Both the position numbers and the translations under genes were made by a program. This document shows positions 55,198 to 64,000 of a stretch of 64,000 bases of DNA, one piece after another. The number at the start of each line of letters is the position of its first letter. Positions within the stretch are counted from its first letter, which is position 1. This stretch comes from Exiguobacterium qingdaonense. GTDB lineage: Bacteria; Bacillota; Bacilli; Exiguobacteriales; Exiguobacteriaceae. The DNA lies in contig NZ_JACSKY010000001.1 of the NCBI RefSeq assembly GCF_018617855.1, forward strand, positions 248,001-312,000. The letters run 5' to 3'. The notes beneath the pieces are model-generated. The model made no database searches. It was not told the origin of the DNA and was given only the letters and a program-made list of their open reading frames with translations.

Positions 55198-57195
55198 TTA
55201 AAAGAGATCGTTACTATCTACGATAAGGGCGACGCGACCGTCACCGAGAATGGTCGCACCTGAGATAGCTGGAATCCCTTCAAGATACGTACCGAGCGGT
55301 TTCATGACAATTTCTTGTTGACCGATCAAATCGTTAACGACGACACCGACGAGTTTGTTTCCTTTGCGAACGACGACGACAGGGAATTGCGACTTCGTCT
55401 CTGTTTCAATGCCAAACATTTCTTTCAAGTAAACGAGTGGGACTAATTGACCACGGAAGTCGAAGACCCGCTCACGGTGAGCTGTCAAAATGTCCGCTTC
55501 ATCGAGTAAAGTCGTCTCAAGAATCGATGTCAACGGGATGGCATAAGACTCTTCGCCGACTTGTACGAGCATCGCCGAGATGATCGAGAGCGTAAGCGGC
55601 AAACTGACTTGGAATTTTGTACCGTGCCCGGTCACGGTCTCCAACGACACGACACCGCCAAGTGACTCGATTTTGTTTTTGACGACATCTAGTCCGACTC
55701 CGCGTCCTGATAGGTCAGTTACCACGTCTGCTGTTGAGAAACCAGGGGCGAAAATGAGCATCGCCAACTCGTTATCAGACATCGCACCCGCTTCTTCATC
55801 TGAGATGACTCCGCGCTCTAACGCTTTCGCACGAACTTTGTCTACGTTGATGCCCGCGCCGTCGTCTTCGATCTCGATAAAGACTCGGTTTCCGCCGTGA
55901 TAGGCACGAAGTGAAAGCATGCCTTGTTCCGGTTTCCCGGCTTGAAGACGTACTTCTGGACGTTCGATGCCGTGGTCGATCGCATTGCGAATCAAATGGA
56001 CGAGCGGATCGCCAATCTCATCGATGACTGTACGATCAAGCTCTGTCTCCGCACCAGAGATGTCCAATTGGACTTTTTTATGGATTTCCTTCGCGACCGA
56101 GCGGACCATACGTGGAAAACGATTGAACACTTGTTCGATTGGCATCATACGTAGAGTCAAGACGAGTGATTGTAGCTCGTTTGTCCCACGCTTGATTTTT
56201 TCAACCGTTTCATTCAGTTCTGGCTGACCGACTTCATCAGCCAATCTCTCTAATCGTCCGCGATCGATGATGAATTCTTCGAATAAGTTCATCAGGCGGT
56301 CGATTCGTTCTAGATTGACGCGAATCGTTTTCGCTTGAGCTTGTGCCGCCGCTTGCTCTTTCCCATCTTTCGTCTCTTTTTGCTCTTCTTTTGCTATCAC
56401 AGGCTGAACAGGCTCTTGTGTGATCGGCTCAGCTGTCACAGCGACTTCCGGTTCACTGTCTGTTGTTCCTGTGAACGAAGTGACCTCTACACGCTCTACT
56501 TCTGATACTTGAGCGATGGCATGTTCGATCACTTCTGCCGTCTCTTGAGACAGGAATAAGACATCAAACGATAGATCGAACTGTTCCTGTTCAATCTCTT
56601 CAGTTTCAGGATGAGTTCGCACAACTTCACCTAGTTCTTGAAGGCGATCAAACACCATATACGCCCGAGCTGCTTTCAAGACGACGGCATCAGATAGTTT
56701 GACCGTGATTTGAAACGCTTCAAACCCTGTCTGTTTTGCTTGCTCGATGACCGAATTTGTATATAAATCGATTTCAAACGTGCTCGTATCTGACGTTTTT
56801 TCGACTTCGACTTCTTTCCCGCCGATGAATGCCTGAAATGCAGCGACCGTTTCGGTGACGTCCACGTTCGCACCTTGCCCACCATTTTCGATGTTCGCAA
56901 TCATATCTTCCATCTGCTCCATGGCGATGAACATCGTATCTAACAAAAGTTGATTGCTTTCTTTTTTACCACCGCGGACGAGGTCAAGAGCGCTCTCCAT
57001 CTCGTGTGTCAAGTTGGCGACTCGTTCGTAGCCCATCGTCGAGGACATCCCTTTTAGCGTATGCGCAGACCGGAAGATCTCCTGTACAACATCTGCTCCA
57101 CCCGATTGTTCTAGCTTAAGTAATTGCGTGTTAATTGATTGGATATGCTCTTGGGATTCATCTAAAAACAACCCTAAGTATTCGTTCACGTCCAT
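55198..57195 (-). CDS. cheA: Chemotaxis histidine kinase CheA
   Basis: Two-component kinase of 665 residues. Domain order: HPt domain with phospho-accepting His45 (FRSAHTLKGM), a CheY-docking P2 domain (about 140-255), dimerisation domain (about 285-350), HATPase (LVHLIRNAIDHGIE at about 400, GRGVGLDVVKNKIE near 500) and a C-terminal CheW-like domain. It directly follows flhG with 19 bases between. B. subtilis has cheB at this place; here there is none. Confidence 0.96.
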   Translation of the reverse strand: MDVNEYLGLFLDESQEHIQSINTQLLKLEQSGGADVVQEIFRSAHTLKGMSSTMGYERVANLTHEMESALDLVRGGKKESNQLLLDTMFIAMEQMEDMIANIENGGQGANVDVTETVAAFQAFIGGKEVEVEKTSDTSTFEIDLYTNSVIEQAKQTGFEAFQITVKLSDAVVLKAARAYMVFDRLQELGEVVRTHPETEEIEQEQFDLSFDVLFLSQETAEVIEHAIAQVSEVERVEVTSFTGTTDSEPEVAVTAEPITQEPVQPVIAKEEQKETKDGKEQAAAQAQAKTIRVNLERIDRLMNLFEEFIIDRGRLERLADEVGQPELNETVEKIKRGTNELQSLVLTLRMMPIEQVFNRFPRMVRSVAKEIHKKVQLDISGAETELDRTVIDEIGDPLVHLIRNAIDHGIERPEVRLQAGKPEQGMLSLRAYHGGNRVFIEIEDDGAGINVDKVRAKALERGVISDEEAGAMSDNELAMLIFAPGFSTADVVTDLSGRGVGLDVVKNKIESLGGVVSLETVTGHGTKFQVSLPLTLSIISAMLVQVGEESYAIPLTSILETTLLDEADILTAHRERVFDFRGQLVPLVYLKEMFGIETETKSQFPVVVVRKGNKLVGVVVNDLIGQQEIVMKPLGTYLEGIPAISGATILGDGRVALIVDSNDLF

Positions 57196-57214
57196 CTCAT
57201 TTGCCTCCCTGTCG

Positions 57215-58054
57215 TTATACTCTATTCCATTGTTTCCGTAAGTTCCCCATCAAACGGTCCATCAAGTGACGTGGTTTTGGAGGCGTTCCCGTAAGCGTTG
57301 TCAAAATCCGTTCGAGCCGCCAGCTAATATCACTTTTTCGGTTGTATTGATAAAACGGGACTTGTGCGATGACTGCCTTTCTGACCGAACTGTCATCAGG
57401 TAGAAAGCCGAGGAATCGAATCGTCTTATTTAAAAACTGTTTACATGCGACTTCCATCCGTTCGAAACTTTGAAGTGCCTCCTCACCGGATTGGGCCCGG
57501 TTGACGATGACGCCGAGCGGTAAATCCGGATACTGGTGATGCACGAGTTTCGTATATGCGTAACCGTCCATTAGCGAGGTAGGTTCAGGAGTCAAGATCA
57601 AGAACATTTCATCGCACCCGGCAATAAATTGAAGCGAGGTGTCTGTCGCTCCAGCCCCCATATCGAATAGGACGTAATCGTATTCGGTCAGCACTTCGAG
57701 TTCGCGCATAAGAAATTGCATGTCATCATCTGAGAGATGGACGAGTTGGTCTTGCCCACTCCCTCCATGTAGTATATCGACACCGTACACGTTTTTCTGA
57801 ACAGCTGCGGCCAATGGAATGCGAGCTTTGACGGACTCCATCATCGTCTTGGACTTCATTGCATTCATTAAAATGTGCACGTTGGCCATACCGATGTCAA
57901 AGTCGACAATTAACACTCGTTTACCGAGTTCGCCCAAAGCGATCGCCGTGTTCACACAGACGTTCGTCTTTCCGACCCCACCTTTCCCGCTCGCAAAAGC
58001 GATCGTCGTCGGGTGGGCATCGTTGATTGCCCTTAAACGCCTTGCTTGGTCCAT
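57215..58054 (-). CDS. flhG: Flagellar number regulator FlhG (YlxH), MinD-like ATPase
   Basis: P-loop ATPase of 279 residues in the MinD/ParA family that sets flagellar number and position together with FlhF. The deviant Walker A GKGGVGKT is at residues 23-30. The motifs DFDIGMANVHILM and DMGAGATDTSLQFI follow. The first residues MDQARRL include the QAxxLR motif known to stimulate FlhF GTPase activity. I chose the ATG at 58054 with GAAGGG 8 bases upstream over the GTG at 58063. The start overlaps the 3' end of flhF by 22 bases. Confidence 0.94.
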   Translation of the reverse strand: MDQARRLRAINDAHPTTIAFASGKGGVGKTNVCVNTAIALGELGKRVLIVDFDIGMANVHILMNAMKSKTMMESVKARIPLAAAVQKNVYGVDILHGGSGQDQLVHLSDDDMQFLMRELEVLTEYDYVLFDMGAGATDTSLQFIAGCDEMFLILTPEPTSLMDGYAYTKLVHHQYPDLPLGVIVNRAQSGEEALQSFERMEVACKQFLNKTIRFLGFLPDDSSVRKAVIAQVPFYQYNRKSDISWRLERILTTLTGTPPKPRHLMDRLMGNLRKQWNRV

Positions 58055-59091
58055 CTTGCCCACCCTTCTTTCTCGAACAATCGTCTCGTCAATACGTCCG
58101 CATGTCCTTGAATCAAGTCATCAGGCACTTCTTGGCCGTCTGTCATCCATGCGACAGGAAGTCCACTCATTTTCACCATACGATACATCGCGTGGATATC
58201 ACTCGTCTCGTCCGCTTTTGTAAAGATGAGCGAACTAAGTGGCAATGATTCGAACTGGGAATAAATCATGTCCATATCCTTTATTTTTGAAGTCAAACTC
58301 AATACGAGCGAAAGACTTGTCTCGGTAAAGTCATGGTGCTCATGAAACTGTTCCACATATGCAAGGTCACGGAAGTTGCGACCTGCCGTGTCGATTAATA
58401 CGATATCCTTTCGGGCAAACAGTTGCTTGGCCCGTTTAAAGTCATGAAAATCATACGCCACTTCGACCGGAATGTTCATAATCTCGGCATACGTTTTCAA
58501 CTGTTCGATTGCGGCAATCCGATATGTGTCAGTCGTGATCAATCCGACCGATTTACCTTCTTTCAGCTTGAAGTACGCCGCGAGCTTGGCAAGTGTTGTC
58601 GTTTTACCGACCCCTGTCGGACCTACAACCATCACATATCGCTTGGCCTCTGGAGGTTCGCTGAACGATGATTTGACTTGTTCATATACATATCGCTCTA
58701 CTTCTTCGACAGACTTCGTCGTATAGTACAGTTCATTCAACGTCTCGTCCCACGACTCATCAGCAAATGACTCCGTTGAGAGTAACGCCTCCACATGTTG
58801 CAGTGAACCGTGCAATCGTGGTGATTTGCGGTCAATCGTCCGTACCGGCTCTGGTTGTACTTGAGGTGCTACAGTCGTCTGTTCTGCCTTGACCGTGACG
58901 GGCTGTCTTTTGATGATCGTCTGCTCTTTTTCAAGTGCTGCAATGACCTCGACTCGTTTGGAGGCGAAGAGGCCGAACCATCCGGTCTTCACTTGTCGCG
59001 AGTTGAGGATGACCGCCTCGTCTCCGAGTTCCTGCTTCACTTTCGCCATCGCATCACTCATCGTTTTAGCCGTAAATTTCTTAATTTGCAT
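58033..59091 (-). CDS. flhF: Flagellar SRP-like GTPase FlhF
   Basis: GTPase that targets the first flagellar components to the assembly site. The 352-residue protein has the N-terminal FlhF domain (MQIKKFTAKTMSDAMAKVKQ), a less conserved linker (about 55-130), and the NG domain with P-loop GPTGVGKTTTLAKLA near residue 152. LITTDTYRIAAIEQLKTYAE and DTAGRNFRD follow. It comes directly after flhA and overlaps flhG. Confidence 0.95.
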   Translation of the reverse strand: MQIKKFTAKTMSDAMAKVKQELGDEAVILNSRQVKTGWFGLFASKRVEVIAALEKEQTIIKRQPVTVKAEQTTVAPQVQPEPVRTIDRKSPRLHGSLQHVEALLSTESFADESWDETLNELYYTTKSVEEVERYVYEQVKSSFSEPPEAKRYVMVVGPTGVGKTTTLAKLAAYFKLKEGKSVGLITTDTYRIAAIEQLKTYAEIMNIPVEVAYDFHDFKRAKQLFARKDIVLIDTAGRNFRDLAYVEQFHEHHDFTETSLSLVLSLTSKIKDMDMIYSQFESLPLSSLIFTKADETSDIHAMYRMVKMSGLPVAWMTDGQEVPDDLIQGHADVLTRRLFEKEGWARWTKQGV

Positions 59092-59092
59092 G

Positions 59093-61117
59093 TTAAATCA
59101 CCCCAATACTTTTCACTTCAACAGAACTGAGTAGTTCGTTGTATGCAAGGACCGGCACATCTGGATAATACCGTTCGAGCAATTGACGGACGAATAGACG
59201 AATCGTCGGTGAACATAAAATCACAGCAGACGTCCCGTAACGTTCGAACATAGACAACTGTTCACCGGTGCGCTCGATGATGTCTCGAGCTTGCTCCGGG
59301 TCGAGTGCCAAGTAGTTTCCGAACTCTGTTTTTTGAACCGCGTCTTGAATGACCTGTTCCGTTTGACCGCCGAGTGTGACGACGTAAAGCGGTCCTTCTG
59401 GTGGTTTTACTTGGTCGGTCAACTGACGTGATAACCCTTGGCGGCAATACTCGCCTAAAATTTCTGCATCTTTCGTCACTTTTCCATAGTCAGCCATCGT
59501 TTCAAACAGAAGCGGTAAGTTTCGAATCGAGACATGCTCTTGTAGCAAGTGACGTAATACTTTTTGAATTTCACCAATCGAGAGAACAGATGGTGTCACG
59601 TCTTCAACGAGAACCGGGTGACTCTCTTTCAAGTGCTCGACGAGTTGTTTCGTCTCTTCCCGACCGAGTAAGTCCGCAGAATGTTTCTTCAATGTTTCGG
59701 TCAAATGTGTCGCGACAACCGACGGAGGATCGACGACGGTATAACCGCTCATTTCCGCCCGTGTCCGTGTCTCTTCATCAATCCAGAGAGCCGGGAGACC
59801 GAACGCCGGTTCCGTCGTGTCAATCCCGTATACTTCAGGATCTTCAATCCCTGGACTCATTGCCAAGTAATGGTCAAGCAACAATTCGCCTTCTGCGACG
59901 ACGTTGCCCTTCACTTTGATTCGATATGCGTTCGGTGACAGTTGCAAATGGTCTCGAATCCGTACCGTTGGCAAAATAAATCCAAGCTCAAGTGCGAGCT
60001 GACGTCGAATCATGACGACACGGTCGAGTAAATCTCCACCTTGCGATTCATCTGCCAGCGGGATCAAGCCGTATCCGAATTCAAACTCAATCGAGTCAAT
60101 TTGCAAGAGCGAGACGACAGATTCTGTCGGTGCTGCTGACGGTTCTTCTTCTATCACCGGTTCTTCTGTCGCTTTTTTGATGTTTCGGCGCATCGTATAG
60201 GCACCAAAGAACGCTGTACCTGCGATGACCATCGTCACCGGGAGTAACGGTGGCGAGACGAATCCGAGCATGAAGACGATACTACCGGCGATATAGAGAA
60301 GCGATGGGTTTTGACCTAGCTGGTCGACCACATCCTCACCTAAGTTTCCATCCGACACGGCACGGGTCACGATAATGCCGGTCGCCGTTGAAATCAAGAG
60401 TGCCGGAATTTGGCTGACCAATCCATCCCCGATCGTCATGAGCGAGAACGTTTGAAACGCCTGTCCGACTGGTAATCCCATCTGAACGACACCGATGATG
60501 ATCCCGAAGATCAAGTTGATCGTGACGATGATGATCCCGGCGATGGCATCCCCTTTAACGAACTTCGACGCCCCGTCCATCGATCCATAAAAATCTGCTT
60601 CGCTTTGAATTTTGCGACGGCGCACTTGCGCCTCTTTATCGTCAATCAACCCAGAGTTCAAATCGGCATCAATGGCCATTTGCTTCCCTGGCATCGCATC
60701 GAGCGTGAAGCGGGCAGATACTTCCGATACACGTTCCGCCCCTTTTGTGATGACGACGAACTGAATGATGACAAGAATGAGGAAGACAACGAATCCGACG
60801 AGGACGTTCCCCCCGATTACGAAGTCCCCGAACGTCGCAATCACCTCACCGCCGTAACCGTTCGAGAGAATCGAACGGGTCGTCGATACGTTCAAACCTA
60901 GACGAAACAACGTCACAATCAAAAGGAGGGAGGGAAATACGGAGAAGTCGAGAGCTTCTCTGGCATTCATCGCCACAAGTAGAATCATGAGGGCGATTAA
61001 AATATTTACGATAATCAAAAAGTCTAATAAAAACCCCGGTAACGGGATGATGAGCATGATGACAATCATCAACACACCAATTAATATTGCAAAGTCTTTC
61101 GCTTTTACTGCCAACAC
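59093..61117 (-). CDS. flhA: Flagellar export gate protein FlhA
   Basis: Large membrane component of the flagellar type III export apparatus, 674 residues. The N-terminal half contains about eight membrane helices and the conserved FHIPEP-type loop (GKQMAIDADLNSGLIDD, about residues 140-156). The C-terminal cytosolic domain (from about residue 320) binds substrates and chaperones. It is 10 bases after flhB and adjoins flhF. Confidence 0.96.
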   Translation of the reverse strand: MLAVKAKDFAILIGVLMIVIMLIIPLPGFLLDFLIIVNILIALMILLVAMNAREALDFSVFPSLLLIVTLFRLGLNVSTTRSILSNGYGGEVIATFGDFVIGGNVLVGFVVFLILVIIQFVVITKGAERVSEVSARFTLDAMPGKQMAIDADLNSGLIDDKEAQVRRRKIQSEADFYGSMDGASKFVKGDAIAGIIIVTINLIFGIIIGVVQMGLPVGQAFQTFSLMTIGDGLVSQIPALLISTATGIIVTRAVSDGNLGEDVVDQLGQNPSLLYIAGSIVFMLGFVSPPLLPVTMVIAGTAFFGAYTMRRNIKKATEEPVIEEEPSAAPTESVVSLLQIDSIEFEFGYGLIPLADESQGGDLLDRVVMIRRQLALELGFILPTVRIRDHLQLSPNAYRIKVKGNVVAEGELLLDHYLAMSPGIEDPEVYGIDTTEPAFGLPALWIDEETRTRAEMSGYTVVDPPSVVATHLTETLKKHSADLLGREETKQLVEHLKESHPVLVEDVTPSVLSIGEIQKVLRHLLQEHVSIRNLPLLFETMADYGKVTKDAEILGEYCRQGLSRQLTDQVKPPEGPLYVVTLGGQTEQVIQDAVQKTEFGNYLALDPEQARDIIERTGEQLSMFERYGTSAVILCSPTIRLFVRQLLERYYPDVPVLAYNELLSSVEVKSIGVI

Positions 61118-61127
61118 ATACTCCTCC

Positions 61128-62222
61128 TCAAGACGATTGCTTCATTTGATAAACGAATGCGAGTACTTCTGCGATTGCCTGATAAAACGACTCGTCTACC
61201 ACTTCACCGATGTCGATTTGCGCGTAGAGCGCGCGTGCGAGAGGTTTATTCTCAACAATCGCCACATCATGCTCTTTCGCTACATCTCGAATATGAAAAG
61301 CAACACGGTCGACCCCTTTTGCGACGACGAGCGGCGCAAAATCTTTCGTGTCATCATAGCGTATGACGACCGCGTAATGGGTCGGGTTTGTGATGACGAC
61401 ATCGGCGTTTGGAATTTCTTGCATCATACGACGCATCGCCATTTCCCGTTGTTGCTGCTTGATTTTAGATTTGATGAGCGGGTCACCTTCTGTATTTTTA
61501 TACTCGTCTTTTATATCTTGCTTGGACATTCGAATGGACTTTTCAAAGTCGAATCGTTGATAGAAGAGATCGAGTAATGCAAGTGCGAGCAAGGCGACAC
61601 TCACCCAAAGCCCTAGTTCAATCGTTATGCTTGCGAGTGCGACGATCGATTCACGTATTTGCTCGACAGCCATCCGAGACAGTTCTTTTTGATTTTGCCA
61701 TAATACAGCGATTGCAGTCGTCAGGATAATTAAAAATTTGAATAAGGACTTTAAAAATTCGACGACCGCTTTCATGCTGACGATGCGCTTCACCCCTTTA
61801 ATAGGGTCGATTCGCTCAAGTTTTGGTTGAATGGCCTCTAATGAGAACAATGTTCCGATTTGTAAGTAATTGATTACAATCCCAAACACGACGGCAACGA
61901 TAAAGAATGGAGTTAAAATCAAACCGACACGTAATAGCAAGTCGACGACCATGTCCGACATGCCACCCGTCACGTTGAACAACAAATATTCCGGGCTAAG
62001 TAAGTCACGGATCAATGATAGCAGTTGTTGTCCGATGAATGGTCCTAAAAAGGATAGCATAAGAAACATGACGAAGAGCGCGAATGCCCCGGTCAAATCT
62101 GCCGACTTGGCCACTTGTCCTTTTTTTCTGGAATCCTGTCGTTTACGCGGTGTCGCCTTTTCTGTTTTTTCACCTGCAAAAAATTGCAGATCGACCGATA
62201 AAGGATATAGAGGCTTCTTCAT
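61128..62222 (-). CDS. flhB: Flagellar export switch protein FlhB
   Basis: Controls the switch of export substrates from rod-hook to filament type. The 364-residue protein has four membrane helices and a cytosolic domain with the autocleavage motif NPTH at residues 279-282. The N-terminus (GEKTEKATPRKRQDSRKKGQVAKS) carries the conserved TEKAT..R..AR..GQ pattern. It overlaps fliR by four bases. Ending IAEVLAFVYQM is typical. Confidence 0.96.
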   Translation of the reverse strand: MKKPLYPLSVDLQFFAGEKTEKATPRKRQDSRKKGQVAKSADLTGAFALFVMFLMLSFLGPFIGQQLLSLIRDLLSPEYLLFNVTGGMSDMVVDLLLRVGLILTPFFIVAVVFGIVINYLQIGTLFSLEAIQPKLERIDPIKGVKRIVSMKAVVEFLKSLFKFLIILTTAIAVLWQNQKELSRMAVEQIRESIVALASITIELGLWVSVALLALALLDLFYQRFDFEKSIRMSKQDIKDEYKNTEGDPLIKSKIKQQQREMAMRRMMQEIPNADVVITNPTHYAVVIRYDDTKDFAPLVVAKGVDRVAFHIRDVAKEHDVAIVENKPLARALYAQIDIGEVVDESFYQAIAEVLAFVYQMKQSS

Positions 62223-62989
62223 GAGTCGTCTCCTAGTATGAGCATAAAGTCGTGCATCACTTCTTGTAATAGCGGAATGAACTGACTGATCGCCGTCAGA
62301 GTCAAACCCATCATTAAAACCATGACCGAGAAGCCAGCAATAAGTTTGAACGAAAACCCGATTGCAAAGATGTTGAACTGCGGTGCTGATTTCGCCAAAA
62401 ATCCGAGCGCTAAATCGACAAGCAACAAAGATGCCATCATCGGCAGCGCCAACTGTAAGGCGACCATCATCGTCATCGTGACGACCTTCACCGCCATCAT
62501 CAGTGAGGCTTCGGTGAAGTTGACCATCGGTTGCCCAGGTGGATAGATTTGAAAGCTGTAATAAATTCCGTCGATTAGCAGGAGATGCAAGTTACTCGTC
62601 AACAAGATGAATAACGTAAAGATATAGTAGAATCGCCCGATCAACGGCGATTGGCCTCCAAACATCGGGTCATACGCGGAAGCCATTGCTAATCCGAGCT
62701 GCAAATCAATGACCCCACCCGCGATTTGAGGTGCAAAAAACAAGATGTTGATGAGTAATCCGAGTAATAATCCGATCATGACCTCATAGACCACTTGCAA
62801 TACGAACCCATTGGTCATCTGAATCGGTTCAGTCAAGGTGAACATGGCGTAGTATGCTAAAAATGCACTGAACCCGACGCGATGCATGACAGGTAACTGT
62901 CTCGTCGAGAACAACGGGACACTGACGAAAAATCCTGAAAGTCGAGCGAAAGTCAGCCCGTACATACTAATAAAGTCGACCGCATTCAT
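62219..62989 (-). CDS. fliR: Flagellar export protein FliR
   Basis: Membrane component of the FliPQR export channel, 256 residues with about six helices. Typical segments are FFAPQIAGGVIDLQLGLAMA near residue 85 and LALPMMASLLLVDLALGFLAKSAPQ near residue 180. It overlaps both fliQ and flhB by four bases. Confidence 0.95.
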   Translation of the reverse strand: MNAVDFISMYGLTFARLSGFFVSVPLFSTRQLPVMHRVGFSAFLAYYAMFTLTEPIQMTNGFVLQVVYEVMIGLLLGLLINILFFAPQIAGGVIDLQLGLAMASAYDPMFGGQSPLIGRFYYIFTLFILLTSNLHLLLIDGIYYSFQIYPPGQPMVNFTEASLMMAVKVVTMTMMVALQLALPMMASLLLVDLALGFLAKSAPQFNIFAIGFSFKLIAGFSVMVLMMGLTLTAISQFIPLLQEVMHDFMLILGDDS

Positions 62990-63258
62990 TTTGAAGCGAC
63001 CTCGACCATCAGCTCAAAAATCAATCGGGTGAAGCCTTCGATTTGTTGGAGCATCCACGGTCCGAAAATGACGAGCCCGATAAAGACCGAAATGATCTTT
63101 GGAACGAACGATAGTGTCTGTTCTTGAATTTGGGTCGTGGCCTGTAAAATCGAGATCACGAGACCGACAATCAATGAGATGAGCAGAAGCGGCATTGATA
63201 TTTTTAACAATGTCCACACGCTCTCTGTTGCCAAATAGATGACCATTTCTTGTGTCAT
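62986..63258 (-). CDS. fliQ: Flagellar export protein FliQ
   Basis: Small two-helix membrane subunit of the export channel, 90 residues. The segment LLISLIVGLVISILQATTQIQEQTL (split around residue 25-50) is the family signature. It is preceded by fliP at 11 bases and overlaps fliR by four bases. Confidence 0.95.
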   Translation of the reverse strand: MTQEMVIYLATESVWTLLKISMPLLLISLIVGLVISILQATTQIQEQTLSFVPKIISVFIGLVIFGPWMLQQIEGFTRLIFELMVEVASK

Positions 63259-63269
63259 GTCCGTTCCCC

Positions 63270-63935
63270 CTACATACTTCTAAGCAGTGATTCTACAATT
63301 AAATGCCACCCATCGACTAAAACAAACAGCAACAACTTGAACGGTAGTGCGATCATGACCGGGGGAAGCATCATCATCCCCATCGACATGAGAACACTTG
63401 CGACAACCATATCGATGATTAAAAACGGTAAAAAGATCATGAAACCGATTTGGAAAGCCGTTTTTAACTCACTGATCGCATATGCTGGTATCAATGCGAG
63501 AAGCGGTACATCTTCTAATGTCTCAGGTTGCTCGTAATTCCCATACTTTAAAAATAGTTGTAAATCTTCTTGTCTCGTATATTTCGACATAAACCCTTTC
63601 ATCGTCCCACTCGCCTCAGCGAACGCTTCATCTTGTGAGATTTCGTCGTCGAGATAAGGTTTCAATGCGTTCTCATTCAAATCAGAGAACACGGGCGCCA
63701 TGACGAACAGCGTAATGAACAAAGCCAATCCGACAATGAGTTGGTTTGGTGGCGTTTGTTGTGTTCCGAGTGCTGGTCGAATAAATGACAAGACGACCAC
63801 GACTCGAGTAAAACAGGTCATTAAGATTAAAAATGATGGTGCAAGCGTCAATAGCGTCAACAAGACCAGCAACTTGATGGATGTCGACGTACTATCCGGT
63901 GTCTCTAAATTGATTAATTGCTCAATTGTCGTCAT
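63270..63935 (-). CDS. fliP: Flagellar export protein FliP
   Basis: Main subunit of the export channel, 221 residues with about four helices. The signatures TCFTRVVVVLSFIRPALGTQQTPPNQ (around residue 40-65) and the C-terminal MMLPPVMIALPFKLLLFVLVDGW are clear. It lacks an obvious cleavable signal peptide: the protein starts MTTIEQLINLETPDS before the first helix, as in Bacillus relatives. The ATG overlaps the end of the upstream fliO by four bases. Confidence 0.95.
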   Translation of the reverse strand: MTTIEQLINLETPDSTSTSIKLLVLLTLLTLAPSFLILMTCFTRVVVVLSFIRPALGTQQTPPNQLIVGLALFITLFVMAPVFSDLNENALKPYLDDEISQDEAFAEASGTMKGFMSKYTRQEDLQLFLKYGNYEQPETLEDVPLLALIPAYAISELKTAFQIGFMIFLPFLIIDMVVASVLMSMGMMMLPPVMIALPFKLLLFVLVDGWHLIVESLLRSM

Positions 63936-64000
63936 GATTTCTTCCTCACTTCTTCAAGTTGAGCAAGTTGTTTTTTGAAAGTGTCCAAAAATGCGTTCGA
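63932..64000 (-). CDS. fliO: C-terminal end of FliO (FliZ of B. subtilis), cut by the window
   Basis: Only the last 22 codons are inside the window, reading SNAFLDTFKKQLAQLEEVRK before the final residues and stop. The stop overlaps the fliP ATG (ATGA). Identity rests mainly on position: FliO/FliZ, which helps assemble FliP, is encoded directly before fliP in this operon. Confidence 0.7.
   Translation of the reverse strand, partial: SNAFLDTFKKQLAQLEEVRKKS

Overview
The window looks like a chromosomal core segment from a non-sporulating, flagellated, low-to-medium GC Firmicute related to Bacillus. Gene order and protein sequence resemble Exiguobacterium most; this is inferred from content and synteny, as no search was run. 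Almost everything is housekeeping and nearly all genes lie on the minus strand. Only ansA, ypdA and fer are on the plus strand. I see no rRNA, tRNA, insertion sequence, phage or CRISPR array.

Layout by coordinate. 1-5403: der (cut by the window edge), rpsA-like S1 protein, plsC, cmk, a PilZ c-di-GMP effector and prsW. 5511-7514 (plus): ansA and ypdA. 7550-14289: gudB, ddl, a mecA-family adaptor, a MerR regulator with a complete CarH/LitR-type B12-binding signature, a small membrane protein, recQ and a ypbB-like gene. 14438-14686 (plus): ferredoxin. 14847-20390: a nucleoside ABC uptake operon (nupNOPQ type) with its GntR regulator and several CcpA (cre) sites. 20789-24701: ftsK/spoIIIE and RNase J. 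24796-28163: cwlK-like peptidase, femX and murE, a cell-wall cassette. 28248-39081: M16 peptidase, pnp, rpsO, ribF, truB, rbfA, infB, ylxQ, ylxR, nusA, rimP. 39083-52358: polC, proS, rseP, dxr, cdsA, uppS, frr, pyrH, tsf, rpsB. 52511-64000: 3' half of the fla/che operon (swrB, sigD, cheD, cheC, cheW, cheA, flhG, flhF, flhA, flhB, fliR, fliQ, fliP, end of fliO).

How it fits together. Read on the minus strand from the right edge, the order follows Bacillus subtilis fliZ to rpsB to polC to nusA to pnp to rnjB to spoIIIE closely, and the differences are informative. cheB is absent between flhG and cheA. ylxP is absent between infB and rbfA, and ylxY between pnp and the M16 peptidase. The B. subtilis dipicolinate/DAP block between mlpA and rnjB is replaced by murE-femX-cwlK. 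The MurE carries DDPR instead of the DAP-type DNPR motif, and next to a FemX-type enzyme this suggests a lysine-type, amino-acid-bridged peptidoglycan.

The main non-coding signals are a hairpin sitting exactly between the Shine-Dalgarno and start codon of cmk, structured leaders before rpsB, rpsO and rimP-nusA, competing hairpins between tsf and pyrH, and cre sites around gudB and the nup locus. I found no wholly novel multigene system. The best leads are the B12-type photoreceptor regulator, the cell-wall cassette and the RNA structures.
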